Source of the DNA: Vandiemenella viatica
Taxonomy: Eukaryota; Arthropoda; Insecta; Orthoptera; Morabidae
Reading direction: 5' to 3'
Assembly (NCBI GenBank): GCA_031002005.1
Contig: CM061919.1
Coordinates: 170,483,121 to 170,547,120 of the forward strand
DNA length: 64,000 bases
The notes below the pieces were generated by a model, which saw only the letters and a program-made list of their open reading frames with translations, did no database searches and was not told where the DNA came from. Shown here one piece after another: positions 1 to 11,294 of the stretch. The position numbers were made by a program, and so were the translations under genes. Each line of letters begins with the position of its first letter. Within the stretch, counting starts at the first letter, position 1.

Positions 1-775
1 ATCACAAACCATTATTGTCATATACTGTACCTCACATCTTATACAAAAACAAATCTCTCGTGCTAAAGCCCATCCTTCACACAACTTCTCCTGATCTGCA
101 CCTCTAAAAACAGAACATGGTGCCTTGTTCACTGCCCAACTATCTCCTGGTCTCAAGTCCATTAACCAAAATCTTTGTTATGAGTATGACTTCCTGTATT
201 CCTTCCCTAACATGTGCAACTTTCTCCTCAAAATTCTTCCCAGCAGCCCCCACACATGGTTCAACAGATTTCCTTATCTCAAGGATATCTTGGTCCATGA
301 TAACTACCACAAGGATTTTCCACCCATGTAATAGACCATACTGAAAAACTTACAAAATACATCCAGCCATCACCATCTATTACAATCCTACCACGGAGTA
401 AACTTTTTCTATTATTTGACATGCTACTTGGATAACTACATACCTCATTACAAACTTACCTGCCTTCACTATATGTAGACCTCACCACTGCCCAGCTGTC
501 CATTAGAATGAGTCACAGGCAAACAGTTCACACAGACAACCTAGACCATCCAGTGTCTGTCACATAGCCCAAACCACCTCTGATAAGACAACATCAGCAC
601 ACCTGTCATTTATTTTTATTAATGTGGTTCCCCTCCACTACTCCTCTATTCTCCCATTCCTCCTCTATTATCCATATAATTTTATTTTTTCTTTGTACCT
701 CCTTTTTCATTAATAACACTTCCCCATAGTTATCTGCTTCTTCTCTGTACCGCATCCTCAATCTGTCATTCATGT
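1..775. other. No recognisable gene
   Basis: Pyrimidine-rich, AT-rich intergenic DNA. The short open frames around 117-344 overlap in two frames and match no family I know. I see no RNA gene or element boundary before the target duplication at 776. Confidence 0.5.
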
Positions 776-783
776 GGTGAGAC

Positions 784-1893
784 TAGTGTTGTAAAAAAAC
801 ATTGTTTTTTTCTGACGTTAAAAAAAACATGAAAAAAATGGTGGAAAAAACTGTTTTTTTCTGGGACATGTTTTTTTTTTTCATAACTACTAAATTTCAA
901 ATTTTTAAGGCATTTATCGTTTAATATGACTGTTTTAGAGTTTATACTAAGTACTTATCTTACTTTTAAATCTACTATATCTTTCTGGTTCAATAGAAAA
1001 AAAAATACAAAAATATTGGTAATATTGACTGAAGTTTTCTTTTATGAAAGAGGACTTCCCTAAAAGGCTAGGTTGCATGAGCAGGAATCCCCGTTCGGCC
1101 GTTCCCCATTATTTGGATTGACACTAGCTATTTGTACTAGTGCTGCCAGGCCCTACAAATTTATCTGTAGCCCTATGAATCTTTTCAAAAAATTAGGAAA
1201 TTTAACTACGGTTTTTTGCCTCTTTTTATTACTTGTTGTGCTTTCCTTATATCCGTATACTTGTTAAACTCGCAGCGTATAGGGATAATACTGAGTCATT
1301 GTCAGTAATTATGAATAATTTCCTTGCAACCGTTGGCATAAACCAACGATTGAAAACAAATAAAGCTCCTATTTTGTATGATAATAGATTTAAATTCAAA
1401 CTTAAAAGACTGTAATACAGAACTATTGGCGCAGTCTTCATTCACAGTGTGTATTTTGCTCACAATTTAAAATTACAATCTCAAAGGCTTTTGCATGCAA
1501 TACAACATGTAAAAGAAAATGTAACTATTTCTGAAGTTATGGATCTGGAGGGGACAGAAGAAGAAACAGAAAATTCCAACTCCGACCGAACTAGTGTTGG
1601 TAGTACTGATACTAGTGAATGTGGTACCGACATAAAAGATGAAAAAAAAATTATGTTACCTATATAGATACATTTATGAATCATTATATAGATATTATAT
1701 GATTTAGTAAGGTTTAAAACACACAGGTAAAATGTAAGTTCCATAAATAAAACTATAATTTATCAAATATATTGTTTTCTGAAAGAAAACTAAAAAAAAA
1801 AAAAAAAAAAAAAAGTGGGTGCTAGGTTTTTTTTTTATGTTTTTTTTTTCACAAATCTGAAAAAAAAAATTTTTTTTTCAGTTTGCAACACTA
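784..1893 (+). mobile_element. hAT-type DNA transposon, decayed
   Basis: The element starts tagtgttg and ends caacacta, which are inverted copies. It is flanked on both sides by a perfect 8-bp direct repeat ggtgagac (776-783 and 1894-1901), the duplication length of hAT transposons. Both ends carry long A or T runs just inside the termini. The interior, about 1240-1660, holds a weak trace of a hAT transposase C-terminus: a histidine followed by NLKLQSQRLLHAIQHV, then an acidic Ser/Thr/Glu-rich tail ending at 1667. No complete transposase is present, so this copy is non-autonomous. The boundaries are well supported; the superfamily rests on the 8-bp duplication and the C-terminal trace. Confidence 0.72.
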
Positions 1894-1936
1894 GGTGAGA
1901 CTCAAATTGTCCACATCCAACCATTTGCCATATGTA

Positions 1937-2770
1937 CGAGAGTTTCCCAGAAACTAATGCACCATATATTTTTCTCAGCACCCAACAATGGTATGAATGC
2001 GAAACTTTAGATATAAATTCTCTGAAGTTTTCAGAGTGCTTGTATAAAGTTTCTGAGAGACAGAGTACTTGCATTAATGGTTTAACATGGCATCTGTGAG
2101 TGATGTACGGTATAAGCAGCGTGTCATCATTGAATTTCTCAATGCGGAGCAAGAAACGGTTGGAAACATTCACAAACATTTATGTGCAGTTTATGGAGCA
2201 TCACAGTCGACAGAAGTATGGTTTGTCACTGGGCACAGAGGATGAGGCCATCTGAAAGCAGTTCTGCAGAGCTCCAATATTTGCAGCGGTCAGGAAGACC
2301 ACCCATGACTGTAACACCTGATAAGATGCAGCATGCTGATATGCTCATTCGCGAGGACCGAAGCATAATGACTCAGCTGTTGGTGCAGGAGCTGTTAATC
2401 AGCAAAGGAAGTTTGGGTGTAATCGTCAGTGCTCTTGATTGTACAAAAAAGTGTTCACGATGGGTTCCGTGCTGTCTTACAGAGGAACACACAACTCCCA
2501 GAAAAAAACATTTCTTCTGAGTTGCTGCAACATTTTGAAGCTGAGGGCAAAGCCTTCTTGTCCCAGATTGTGATAGGTGATGAAACCTGGGTTCACCATT
2601 TACATGCTCTTGTGTCTTGCTGGAGGAAGGCCATAGAACAGGAAGGATATTACATGGAAAAATAGGGAGTGTAGAAGAAACATCATTCTTTCTTGTGTAT
2701 AAGTTTCATTGTGTTCAATAAATAATGGTTGAAGAAATAAAATGTGGTGCATTAGTTTCTGGACCACCCA
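1937..2770 (+). mobile_element. Mariner element with internal deletion
   Basis: TIRs share ccagaaactaatgcacca (1947-1964, inverted at 2745-2762), and the element is bounded by TA dinucleotides at 1935-1936 and 2771-2772, the mariner target duplication. A broken transposase starts at ATG 2087 with MASVSDVRYKQRVIIEFLNA, the usual N-terminal helix-turn-helix of this mariner group. It then shifts frame to RSGRPPMTVTPDKMQHADML and CSRWVPCCLTEEHTT. It reaches GDETWVHH with the first catalytic Asp (about 2575-2600), then jumps straight to the last residues GYYMEK and a stop near 2665. The segment that would hold the second and third catalytic Asp is missing, so the 834-bp copy cannot encode an active enzyme. 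Confidence 0.85.
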
Positions 2771-2779
2771 TAACATATA

Positions 2780-4009
2780 TGAGGGAGGATCAAACGTAAA
2801 TGAGCCTTTTTCAAAATGTATATATATTTTATTTCAAAATACATTCTAATTTACATTTTTCTTATTTTTCTACTTAGTTCCCCTTATTATCTATACACTT
2901 CCTCCAACAGTAGGTAAATTTTTAATTCTGGTATCATTAAAAGTTTGGCGGCATGTATGAAACCAAGTGCGCAAGAAAACCTGCACCTCCTCATTCATTG
3001 TCAAGTGCTGTTTTGCCAAGGGCTTCCTTGAGTGGCCCAAACATATGGAAGTCACATGGGGGCAGGTGTGGGTTGTATGGTAAATGTACTAGGATAGCTC
3101 AGTTCATGTTACCAATTATGTGTTTCTGCTGCATTGTGATGTCTGACATTGTCATGTAGAAGCAACACACTTCTGATTAGAATGCTGCACCGTTCTGACT
3201 GACTGGCAACTCAAACATAACTGAAGTGCTCACAATAACAGGTAGCGTTAATGGATTGACATTCTTGAAGAAAATCCCAAACAGAACACAGTGGCCAAGA
3301 CCATCCTACAGACAGCATCACCTTCTCTTCAACTGGTGTATCTTCCACCACTCCATACCGGTCCTCTTCGAATCAGGGGTTTATTGATGGACCCAAGTCT
3401 CACCGCACGTCACCACCCCCTTATAATTTGTCAGGAGGATTCACGAAATTTCAGGCAGCACAGTTTTCTACTCTGCATCCAGCAACTTTCGAACCCATTG
3501 AGCCGACACGTTTTGAAATCCCAACTCATTATGAATGATATTGCACACTTCCATAGCTGCTCTTAAGTTCTGTCAAACGTTAAGGACAGTTAAGGGCTGA
3601 TGGCCTACAATGAGTTCTCAAATAGCCTCGGTGTTCTGTGCACTGGTGCAGGGATGACGTGGGTAGGCAGTGTTTCCAACATGCTCCTGATCTTTCTTGA
3701 ATTTGTCACACCTTGTTTTACCTGCATCCATGAAAGGGTCCTTTCCCTGAATGGTGGGAGTAAATGGAGCAAAATTTCAGCAGCATTTACATTTTCTCTG
3801 ATCATAAACATAATAATAACATGTGCAACTGTATGGTGTTCCCATTTTTCACTCATCATGATTGTTGCTGAGAATAATTAGCACTTGGCATGCTAATGTT
3901 ATTACAACCTTCCACACAACTCCCCTCTACTGTGCAAACCATTTCAGACTCCTCAAGCCATCAACGGACATGCAATTTAAAATGGTCATTTATATTTGAT
4001 CCTCCCTCG
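2780..4009 (-). mobile_element. Mariner element, minus strand, decayed
   Basis: The ends tgagggaggatcaaa and its inverse at 3995-4009 are flanked by TA at 2778-2779 and 4010-4011. Read on the minus strand, the N-terminal region (about 3859-3605) resembles a mariner helix-turn-helix (LLPPFRERTLSWMQV). The middle contains an eroded LHDN box near 3160, and the end shows CDFHMFGPLKEALG near 3035 and CIDNKGN-VEK before the stop near 2865. Stops and frameshifts occur throughout. It begins only 10 bases after the preceding mariner and belongs to a different subfamily, judging by its TIR. Confidence 0.8.
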
Positions 4010-4330
4010 TATCAGCTTGAATTAAGGTTTTATAACTGGATTTATTGTATTTTATATTCATTTGTGTGTTTGTTATTGCCCTCCTGTCTTCGTCTATGAT
4101 AGGTGATGCTTTACTTTCTATATCCTTCCTTATTTTTCAATGTCCTGTATCAGATGATAGTATCTAAATTTCATATAGATTAAAGACTGTAACAGCTTTA
4201 GTAGATGTTTTAAATCCTTCATACATATTATCAAGTGTGCAGGTAAAAATATGAGTTTTCATTATTTGTAACTTTTTTGCTCTCGTGTGATATAAGTCTT
4301 AAGTGAAAATGTGCATCTATTTTTTTTCAG

Positions 4331-5229
4331 TATCCAGGATTTTATCCATTAGTGTGGCTACTACACTCTTCCCAAGGGAAACTGCTTTGGCCTGTACAGT
4401 ACATTGGCTTGTAATGACTACTTGGTTATCTCTTTGGGAACGAACTAGATTTTGTGCTTCAAAGAAACTTTCTGCTGCAAAACAACAGGCTGCTGAGATC
4501 CTTTTCTGTTCTGTACTTGGACTTGTATATATTTTTACTTACGTATCGCCAAGAGACGGGAGAAATAGAGTAAGATATGCTGTTTATTATACTGTGTGCT
4601 TTGTGGAAAATATTTTAGCTGTTAGCACTTGGGCTACAGCTGATGTTCTACGTCAGAATAAGTGGTATTTTTATCCTCTCTTATCTGGCTGTGTTGTTCC
4701 TTTTCTGTTTGGTATAGGTTTTATGCTTCTTTACTACAGGTGCTTTCATCCTAGATTATTGAACATAGGAAAACATGCAGAGAGTGATATTAATAAAACT
4801 AGACAGAATAATGAGAAAAGGGAAGAGGGAAATGTTAAAGATATTGAACTGACTTCACTAACTCCCCATATTAATAACCAGCTTTTAGGTCATAATGGTG
4901 GTGTTGGTTGTGGAGAAAAATTGATTTTGGATGTGGAAGATGAACCAAAAACTCATGCTGGGGACAGCTTGGGACAAAATAATAGGATCCAAATTGTGCA
5001 GACTTCTGAATCAAATATTGAGGGCCTTGTTAAGATGAATGCATGTAAGTCTGAAGAAAATAATAGTGACCAAATATTGATAGTTTCAAAATCAGAGGAC
5101 TGTGCTAGACTAGACAGAGATGGATGTAAACAAAATATACCAATCTCACAGAATAGCTGTCATAATGAGCAAGGAATTACTAGAATAGTAGTTCACTTTC
5201 CTGACAGATCAACTCAGGATGATGTATGA
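4331..5229 (+). CDS. XK-related (XKR) membrane protein, terminal exon
   Basis: This is the last coding exon of an XKR-family multipass membrane protein; some family members scramble plasma-membrane phospholipids. The exon follows a strong acceptor (tttttttcag, 4321-4330). It begins with the last two bases of a codon, so an upstream exon is required; the in-frame bases 4303-4330 are intron. The first part carries the conserved family block: TLFPRETAL, then HWLVMTTWLSLWERTRFC, then GLVYIFTYVSPRDGRNRVRY and YYTVCFVEN. Two or three hydrophobic segments follow, the last at about 4669-4745 (PLLSGCVVPFLFGIGFMLLYY). About 160 mostly polar residues then form a probable cytoplasmic tail ending at TGA 5227-5229. 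The tail contains a DVED tetrapeptide (4930-4941). The exon is intact with no frameshift. I did not find upstream exons in the window; mariner debris fills the preceding intron. The XKR4/6/7-like subgroup is likely but not certain. Confidence 0.88.
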
Positions 5230-5871
5230 TTGTGTCAAATATACAGTATCTGAATGTAATAGTACAAAGGAAGATATTTATTTATTTTTAAAAGTAATAT
5301 ATTTCAATTAATGAAGTTCATATGGAAAATTATGGATTTTATATATATTTTTTTCGATAGTTTATACCAGTGTTGTATAATGCGCATATTTAAGGAGATA
5401 TATTTAAGAATTCTTATTTTTTGTCATTGTACAGATATGTACCACTTATTGAAAGCATAGGGTGTCCTCCACTAACTCTATCTTTGCTATATATTTGCTT
5501 TGTAATAGAATCTTTTGATACATGTGATGTTCAAACAGAAATTCAAACCTATAACTTGTGTGCCTTTGATATATGTAACAGCTGGACTGAATTTTTTACG
5601 GTATGTGTGTTCTTGGGGATAATTTACATATAGAGGATAAAATATTACCCTTAATAAAATGCATTTCTATATGTATTTATCAACTTGGTGTTGCTTATGA
5701 ACAGTAGTGATAGTGGTTAGAAGAGTTCATATCATTGTATAATTACAACAGGAATTATTGAAACAGAAGTTTGACAGATATGAGCAAATTGTTGTAAGGA
5801 AGAGGTTGTGTTTTACGTTATAAATACCCTATTTGTTGCCAAAATGTGAATCAAAGTCATATTTGATAATT
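5230..5871 (+). other. Probable XKR 3' UTR and flank
   Basis: AT-rich sequence after the XKR stop codon with no coding signal. A canonical AATAAA at 5653-5658 is a candidate polyadenylation signal, which would give a 3' UTR of about 430-450 bases. The region ends at the Tigger-like terminus at 5872. Confidence 0.4.
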
Positions 5872-6212
5872 CAGTGGAACTTCTCTAATTTGAACTTTAT
5901 TAACTTGAATTTTTTCGATAAGTCAAAATTTTATTTTGTATGAAACGAGTTTTAAAAAAAAAAAGTAGAGAGAGAGAGAAACTCCCATAATTCAAATTAT
6001 TTTTTTGTTAATTCAAAAGAAAATTTGTTCATACTTACTTGGAGACCATCAGACCTGTTCAGAACGGATTTCGATCCCCCGAATATATGTTGAAAGGTAT
6101 TTATTCCATATGTCTGTTACAATTATTTCTTCAAAATGAGCCCTAGGTATCGAGAAATTAACGCACAAACATATGTGAATAACTTTTAAATACTATAATT
6201 ATTCAGAAGTTT

Positions 6213-6281
6213 GAGCGTGGTGTATGCGGTAAGGCTTTAACTTCCCATTTTGCGAAGCCGGGTTCAAATCCCCATCCTGAC
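6213..6281 (+). other. tRNA-like segment, left foldback arm
   Basis: A sequence of tRNA length contains an A-box-like gcgtggtgtatgcggtaa and a B-box ggttcaaatcc (6261-6271). The acceptor ends do not pair, so this is a tRNA-derived (SINE-head-like) sequence, not a functional tRNA gene. Confidence 0.5.
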
Positions 6282-6756
6282 AAATATTTTTATTTCTTTT
6301 TTTATAACCAGTAATCATTGAGCATTGATTTTATTTCATTTAAAATTCATTTTCGAATTTTTATTATGTGAAATAACTTTTAAAACAAAATATTACAGAA
6401 TATACAGTCCCAACTTTTTTTTTTTTTTAGAAAATCATTATTTCATTGTTTATTGTTGAGAAGTTTATTGTTTGTGTTTTTTTTTAATGAAACAGATATA
6501 TTTCATGTTCATCGTTTCTATACTTGTATCTCTACAATTAATATCGTAAAGTAAATATGTTACAGCCGGAAGGTCGGGGTTCTTTCCCCCCTTCCACAGT
6601 TATACTTATTTCCGTGCAGGTGTGGTAGCATGTAAATCTTTGAAAATAACATAATGTCTGTTATTTCGCATAGTAAAAATTCGTAAATGAATTTTAAATG
6701 AAATAAAATCAATGCTCAATGATTACCGGATATAAAAAAAGAAATAAAAATATTTG

Positions 6757-6824
6757 GCAGTATGGGAATTTGAACCCGGGTTCGCAAAATCATAAGCAAA
6801 CACGTTACCGCATACATCACGCTG
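6757..6824 (-). other. tRNA-like segment, right foldback arm
   Basis: Inverted partner of the left-arm segment. On the minus strand the B-box reads gggttcaaattcc (6777-6765), and the A-box-like region is at 6823-6809. The anticodon-side sequence has diverged from the left arm. Confidence 0.5.
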
Positions 6825-7319
6825 AAACTTTTAAACAATGTACTAAAATTATAGTATTTAAAAGTTATTCACATATGTTTGCGCGTTAATTTCTCGATAC
6901 CTAGGGCTCATTTTGAAGAAACAATTGTAACACAGACATATGGCGTAAATACCCTTCAACATATACTCGGGGGATCAAAATCCGTTCTGAACAGGTCTGA
7001 TGCTACCCAAGTTAGGAAAAGAACATGTAAATTTATGTTTGTTGAGCATTATCTTGTATGAAGCCTGTCTTTTACAGTAGTTGTTAATGTCAATGTCCAG
7101 AGTATGTGAACCCCCCTACCCCATTGTTATTGTTTGTGAGAATGTAGTAAATCATCAATCGGCCAGCAACCAGTTACATATGGATCAACTGTGGGAGTCT
7201 TGTCTCTGTTTTGTGAGCCATTTTAAGAGAACAGTAGTAGTGTACAGTCCATGCTGCGTTTGTGTTTATTGTGCAGTTTCAAGTGCATTTGTTTATTAAT
7301 ACCTTTCATTTAACTGAAT

Positions 7320-8170
7320 CAATATGTTTTTCATCCAAGCCAAGTTTTCAGTACAAGACATTAACATTTACTGGAAAAGTAGCCACAATACGTGAAGTTG
7401 ACAAAGGAATCTAGAAAAAATCTCATATTTCAAAAGAGTTTGGAATTCCACCAAATAATTTATCTATGTATCTTAAAAACAAAGAAAACATTTTTGACAG
7501 TTTTGCTACAGTAAGTGATAAAGACCATAAATGAGCATGAGGGCTGACATTGATTAAAGTGTACACAAATGGTTGAAACAAGCACAAGATAAAAAAATAA
7601 TAATGATAAAAAAATTAATAAAAAAGCCTATTAGTGGACCAGAGCCAAAGTTGAAGACTTTGCTTCTAGTTTATGCAAAACTGAATTTAAAGTGAATAGT
7701 GATAGGTTGAACAAATTTAAGGAGAGGAACAAGTTATCCTTCAAAACTTAGTGGGGAAAGTCAGGATGATGTTGAAGTTGCGGCAAAATTTTGGAAATGT
7801 GATGTCTTGTAAATGTTGATGAGACCGGTATTTTTTTTTTTTTTTTTAATGTATGTCAGGTAAAACTTTTAACTTTGCATGTGAATGCTGCAGATGTGTA
7901 AAACACAGCAAAGAGAGAGTAACACTTTTGATTGGAGCTAAATTGGATGACTCAGAAAAACTACCATTGCTCATGATAAGAAATTCTGCTTCACCTCATG
8001 GTTTTAAAAAAAAATATCATTAGAGTTCAAAGCTAACAAATAGGCTTGGTGATAAGCAAGATTTTTGTAAATTGGTTATTGAATCTTGATAAAAAAAGTA
8101 TAGAAAGCAAATCAGAAAGAATTTGCCAGTTATTTTGGTGCAAGGCAGTGCACATGCCAAGTTGAGTCAA
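7320..8170 (+). pseudogene. Tigger/pogo transposase, N-terminal and early catalytic part
   Basis: Reading through stops and shifts gives a centromere-protein-B-like N-terminal helix-turn-helix (KEFGIPPNNLSMYLKNKENI near 7430-7490). A second domain trace (ISGPEPKLKT) follows near 7630. Next comes VDETG near 7820, which carries the first catalytic Asp of the DDE domain. SKERVTLLIGAKLDDSEKLP occurs near 7915-7965, and a damaged NCPAH-like segment (QGSAHAK) near 8150 is where the second Asp should be. Many stops make it non-functional. The frame is cut at about 8170-8190 by a later insertion and resumes near 9790. Confidence 0.72.
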
Positions 8171-8189
8171 CGGTGGCACTGCCTACCCT

Positions 8190-9170
8190 TTTCTTGAAGC
8201 GGTTCAGGCCATTTTTGAACCTCAATTTCTTCGGTCGTATTCGTGCTACATGTCTCAAATTTCTGTTATGCATAGATGTCAGCAATCTTAGCAAACAAAT
8301 TTTATTTCATTACTGTTCATAGTTTGGATGTTATTCGGATACAAACTTCAGCAATTTGTTCACTCACTGACTGACTGATGATCATCAAAACTCTAAGATA
8401 CTTCCCATAGCCATAGAAAGCTGGCATTTGGTACACAGATAAAATTTTACCCACATATTATAAGAAAAGTCTGAAACTAGTAAATTTCCATATATCTACC
8501 CCTTAACTACCCCTAATGTGAAATTGCTTTCTACCCTAATAATTTTGTATACCTAAAATTTTCACTGTAGAGTGAGAATACTAAGTTTAACTGCTGTGTT
8601 AAGTTTTACTTCTTTCCTTTTCTTACTTTGAAAGTTATTGAAATTCAAAATTTTATTTTGACCACGACGCCAAGACATGAAAATTCCACTGTAATTCCAG
8701 TAATCCTAGAAACAATTAATTTGGTACAGTATATGGTTTCATCACTAAATCATAAGAATCGTCTAATATTGGAGTGTTCCCACATATTTATTTAATTAAA
8801 TCCCAAACATGAAAATTTCTGTCCCATATTTGAGGCTTAATTGCTTTGCTCTGGATGAAGCTATATGCCTGAGAATTTTTTAATGCACAGAGATCAACTA
8901 GTTTAATTAATATCTTAAATTTTATTATGTTCCTATGCTTAGTTTGGAAGTTACTAGTAATTTATTTATGGTGGTAGCTAAACCAGCAGCAATCTGCATT
9001 GCTCGGTTACGGTGCAAAACCGTTGTTTTCAGAGACTGGGGCATGGTTGGTAATGTATATTGATGTCTTCAATTCTGAAATGTTCTTATTCACTGATTTT
9101 CAAATCGAATCATTACATTTGAGTGGCAATTCAGAATAAGTTTTAAACTTACAAAAAGAAATGAGATCGC
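8190..9170. other. Insertion into Tigger, Helitron-like non-coding DNA
   Basis: This stretch separates the two halves of the Tigger transposase. The run cactgactgactgatgatc near 8362-8382 and the gagcaatgcagattgc-type hairpin near 8990-9005 resemble non-coding parts of Helitrons. The hairpin is followed on the minus strand by a degenerate terminus. I could not fix both ends, so the assignment is tentative. No ORF is present. Confidence 0.35.
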
Positions 9171-9180
9171 ACAAAAAAAA

Positions 9181-9698
9181 TCTTGTAGAAATAGGTCAAG
9201 TCTCGTGTTCATGTAGTGACAAAAAGTTATGAGATCTTCTTCTGAGCCAAGTCTACACTTTACAGTGTATATTCACTTCACTTTGTGAAACAGAATGGTT
9301 TCTCTTGGCATCATAGGTCATTTATTTAGAACTAAAAAAATATGACGACTTGGCCATTATGCACATGATAATTTTAACTGAGATTGAGAGCATAATATAT
9401 ACTTGTCAGATTCGAAAATGAGCAAGATAAATCTTGACTTTACGTATTTATAAGTTTGATAAAGCAACAAATTTAAGATATTGTATAGGTTAACTAAAAA
9501 TGGCGTGCATAATGGTCAAGTCATCAGATTTTTTAATTCTAAATAAATGATCTATGACACTGAGAGAAACCATTCTGTTTCACAAAGTGAAGTGAATATT
9601 TGCTGTAAAGTGTAGACTTGTCTCAGAAGAAGATCTCATAACTTTTTGTCACTACACAAACACGAGACTCGACCTTTTTTTTTTTTTTTTTTACAAGA
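9181..9698. repeat. Foldback element within the insertion
   Basis: The arms 9181-9364 and 9505-9698 are inverted copies around a 140-bp spacer. Shared blocks include agttatgagatcttcttctg, gaaaccattctg and ctaaataaatga. The right arm has an expanded T tract (9674-9692). It looks like a MITE-sized foldback with no coding capacity. Confidence 0.75.
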
Positions 9699-9789
9699 AT
9701 TGTTATTGTAGGATTGACAACTACACAGCTCATAACATAACCCCGACGGACAACATCAAAGTTATTTTTTTCTTCCCCCCCCCCCCCCA

Positions 9790-10248
9790 CCCCAATCCCC
9801 AATATATGGCATTTGTTGAGCAACCAGTGGATCAAGGCATAGTTAAAAACTTGAAACATTTTTGTAGGTTGTTTGCAGTGCCAAATATTCTGTCTGAAAA
9901 CTATCTAAAGAAAAACTACAAAATGAAGATTATTCTCTTAGAAGCTGCAAGAATGTGTAACGATTGATGGAAAAAGTTACTAAAAAAAACTGTTGCTAAC
10001 TCTTTTCGTAAAGCAGATTTTAAGGAAAAATAGTTATCTTACTGCCGTTGTGGATGAAACTGTACCTCCAGTAGACATTTGGGAATACATTAATGAACCA
10101 CAAGTTTCTTGTGAAAATTATATAGACATTGACAATGATTTTGCAGTTTGCAGTGCGCTAACAGATGCAGACATTTTAGTTGATATGTTGAAGGAAATGA
10201 ACCGATCATCAGATGAACAAGAGGAAGTGGAGAACATTGTAGAGTAGC
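9790..10248 (+). pseudogene. Tigger/pogo transposase, C-terminal part
   Basis: Continuation of the transposase interrupted at about 8.17 kb. EQPVDQGIVKNLKHF (about 9820-9865) is the conserved block that includes the third catalytic Asp of pogo-type enzymes. Then come LLEAARMC and a C-terminal stretch open from 9993 to 10247 (PPVDIWEYINEPQVSCENY, then DADILVDMLKEMN). The last 84 codons are free of stops although the rest is broken. The order and spacing match the family C-terminus. Confidence 0.7.
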
Positions 10249-10439
10249 CCATTCCAGCTTCTTCAGAGACCCTAACATTATATTCATGAACTTCGATCTT
10301 ACATCAAGGGTCAGGCTAACATGATTCTCTCTTAACTGCTTTCATTAAACACCAGGACTTTGTGAAAAATAAATGCAAAAGTCTCTCTATTTTTTTATTT
10401 TTTTTTACTAATTTTTTAAATTTGGGTTTGTACAGAGTA

Positions 10440-11294
10440 TCTATATCTATAAAACGAAAACCGGGTATATTTGTGCCAGAAAAACTCAAAATCTACTGTG
10501 AAGATTTCAGTGGGGTTTTCACCGTTTTAAAGCTTAGAATCTAAACTCAGTTGTTTGGCATGTCTTATGCTTCTACGTTACATAATGCTGGAACATTAAA
10601 TGAAATTCTGAACGTGTGGTGAGAATTATCACAGATGAAACCACTAGATGCAGCATGCTTCGCACTAAACACACAATTACAATGTCTCTGACCATAGCCT
10701 TTAATGAAAGCACTAAGATAACTTCACAATAATAATTATTTTGCACATTGAAAAAAACCTTGAAGTATTAATTCCTTTAATTCAGGATATTCAATTTTTA
10801 AACTCCATAGGTAGCTGTAAAAACAACAGAGATTTTCTTTAAGCACAATCTCTGGACAATGTCTTTGGCCATCAGCATTAGTCTTCCATTTACGATAATA
10901 TTATTTCGGATTCACTTTTGATATTTGTATAAAAGGCTGAATCTGCGGAGTTAAAGTATCTGGCATTTCGAGCAAAACATATATCCATTCACTTCGCAAT
11001 TCAATCAAATGTGAGTTTCTAACATACTCTAGTGTTTTTAGTAACGTAGTAATGCAATTTCTTAAACAAATTAATGAAGCTTGATACACATGAATCTTTT
11101 TGGTCGAATGAAAATAGTTTATGTGCAAATAAACTTCAACCCACCTGTTTCTTGGTAGGGGGGTGCTTTAATTCTGAAAAAAGTTGGCACAAATTTCATG
11201 AATCTATATACAAATGTTTCCCACTGTGGGAATAAAAATAGTGTACAGGAAAATCTACGCCAACTATACCGTACAACGCCGGGAACTCCGCTAG
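10440..11294 (+). mobile_element. Non-autonomous Helitron
   Basis: The 5' end TCTATATCTATAAAACG (10440 on) follows a host A, and the 3' end cgccgggaactccgCTAG (11277-11294) is followed by a host T. This is the canonical A|TC...CTAG|T arrangement of Helitrons, which leave no target duplication. The 855-bp interior encodes no Rep/helicase, so it is non-autonomous. A clean 3' hairpin is not obvious. It lies inside the Tigger element near its right end. Confidence 0.6.

Larger units (their letters stand above)
6038..7011. repeat. Large foldback repeat with tRNA-like arms
   Basis: The arms 6038-6377 and 6660-7011 are inverted copies of each other, about 340-350 bp each, around a 282-bp spacer. 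Matching blocks include catcagacctgttcagaacg, cataccgca/tgcggta and caatgattac. Divergence between arms is moderate, with small indels. Each arm holds a tRNA-like segment, listed separately. The whole unit sits inside the 5' part of the Tigger remnant, so it arrived later. No protein is encoded and no clear target duplication was found. Confidence 0.8.

Noticed and set aside
6213..6824. Functional tRNA genes
   Set aside because: A- and B-box-like words are present but acceptor stems do not pair and the two copies have diverged in the anticodon region; they are better read as SINE-derived.
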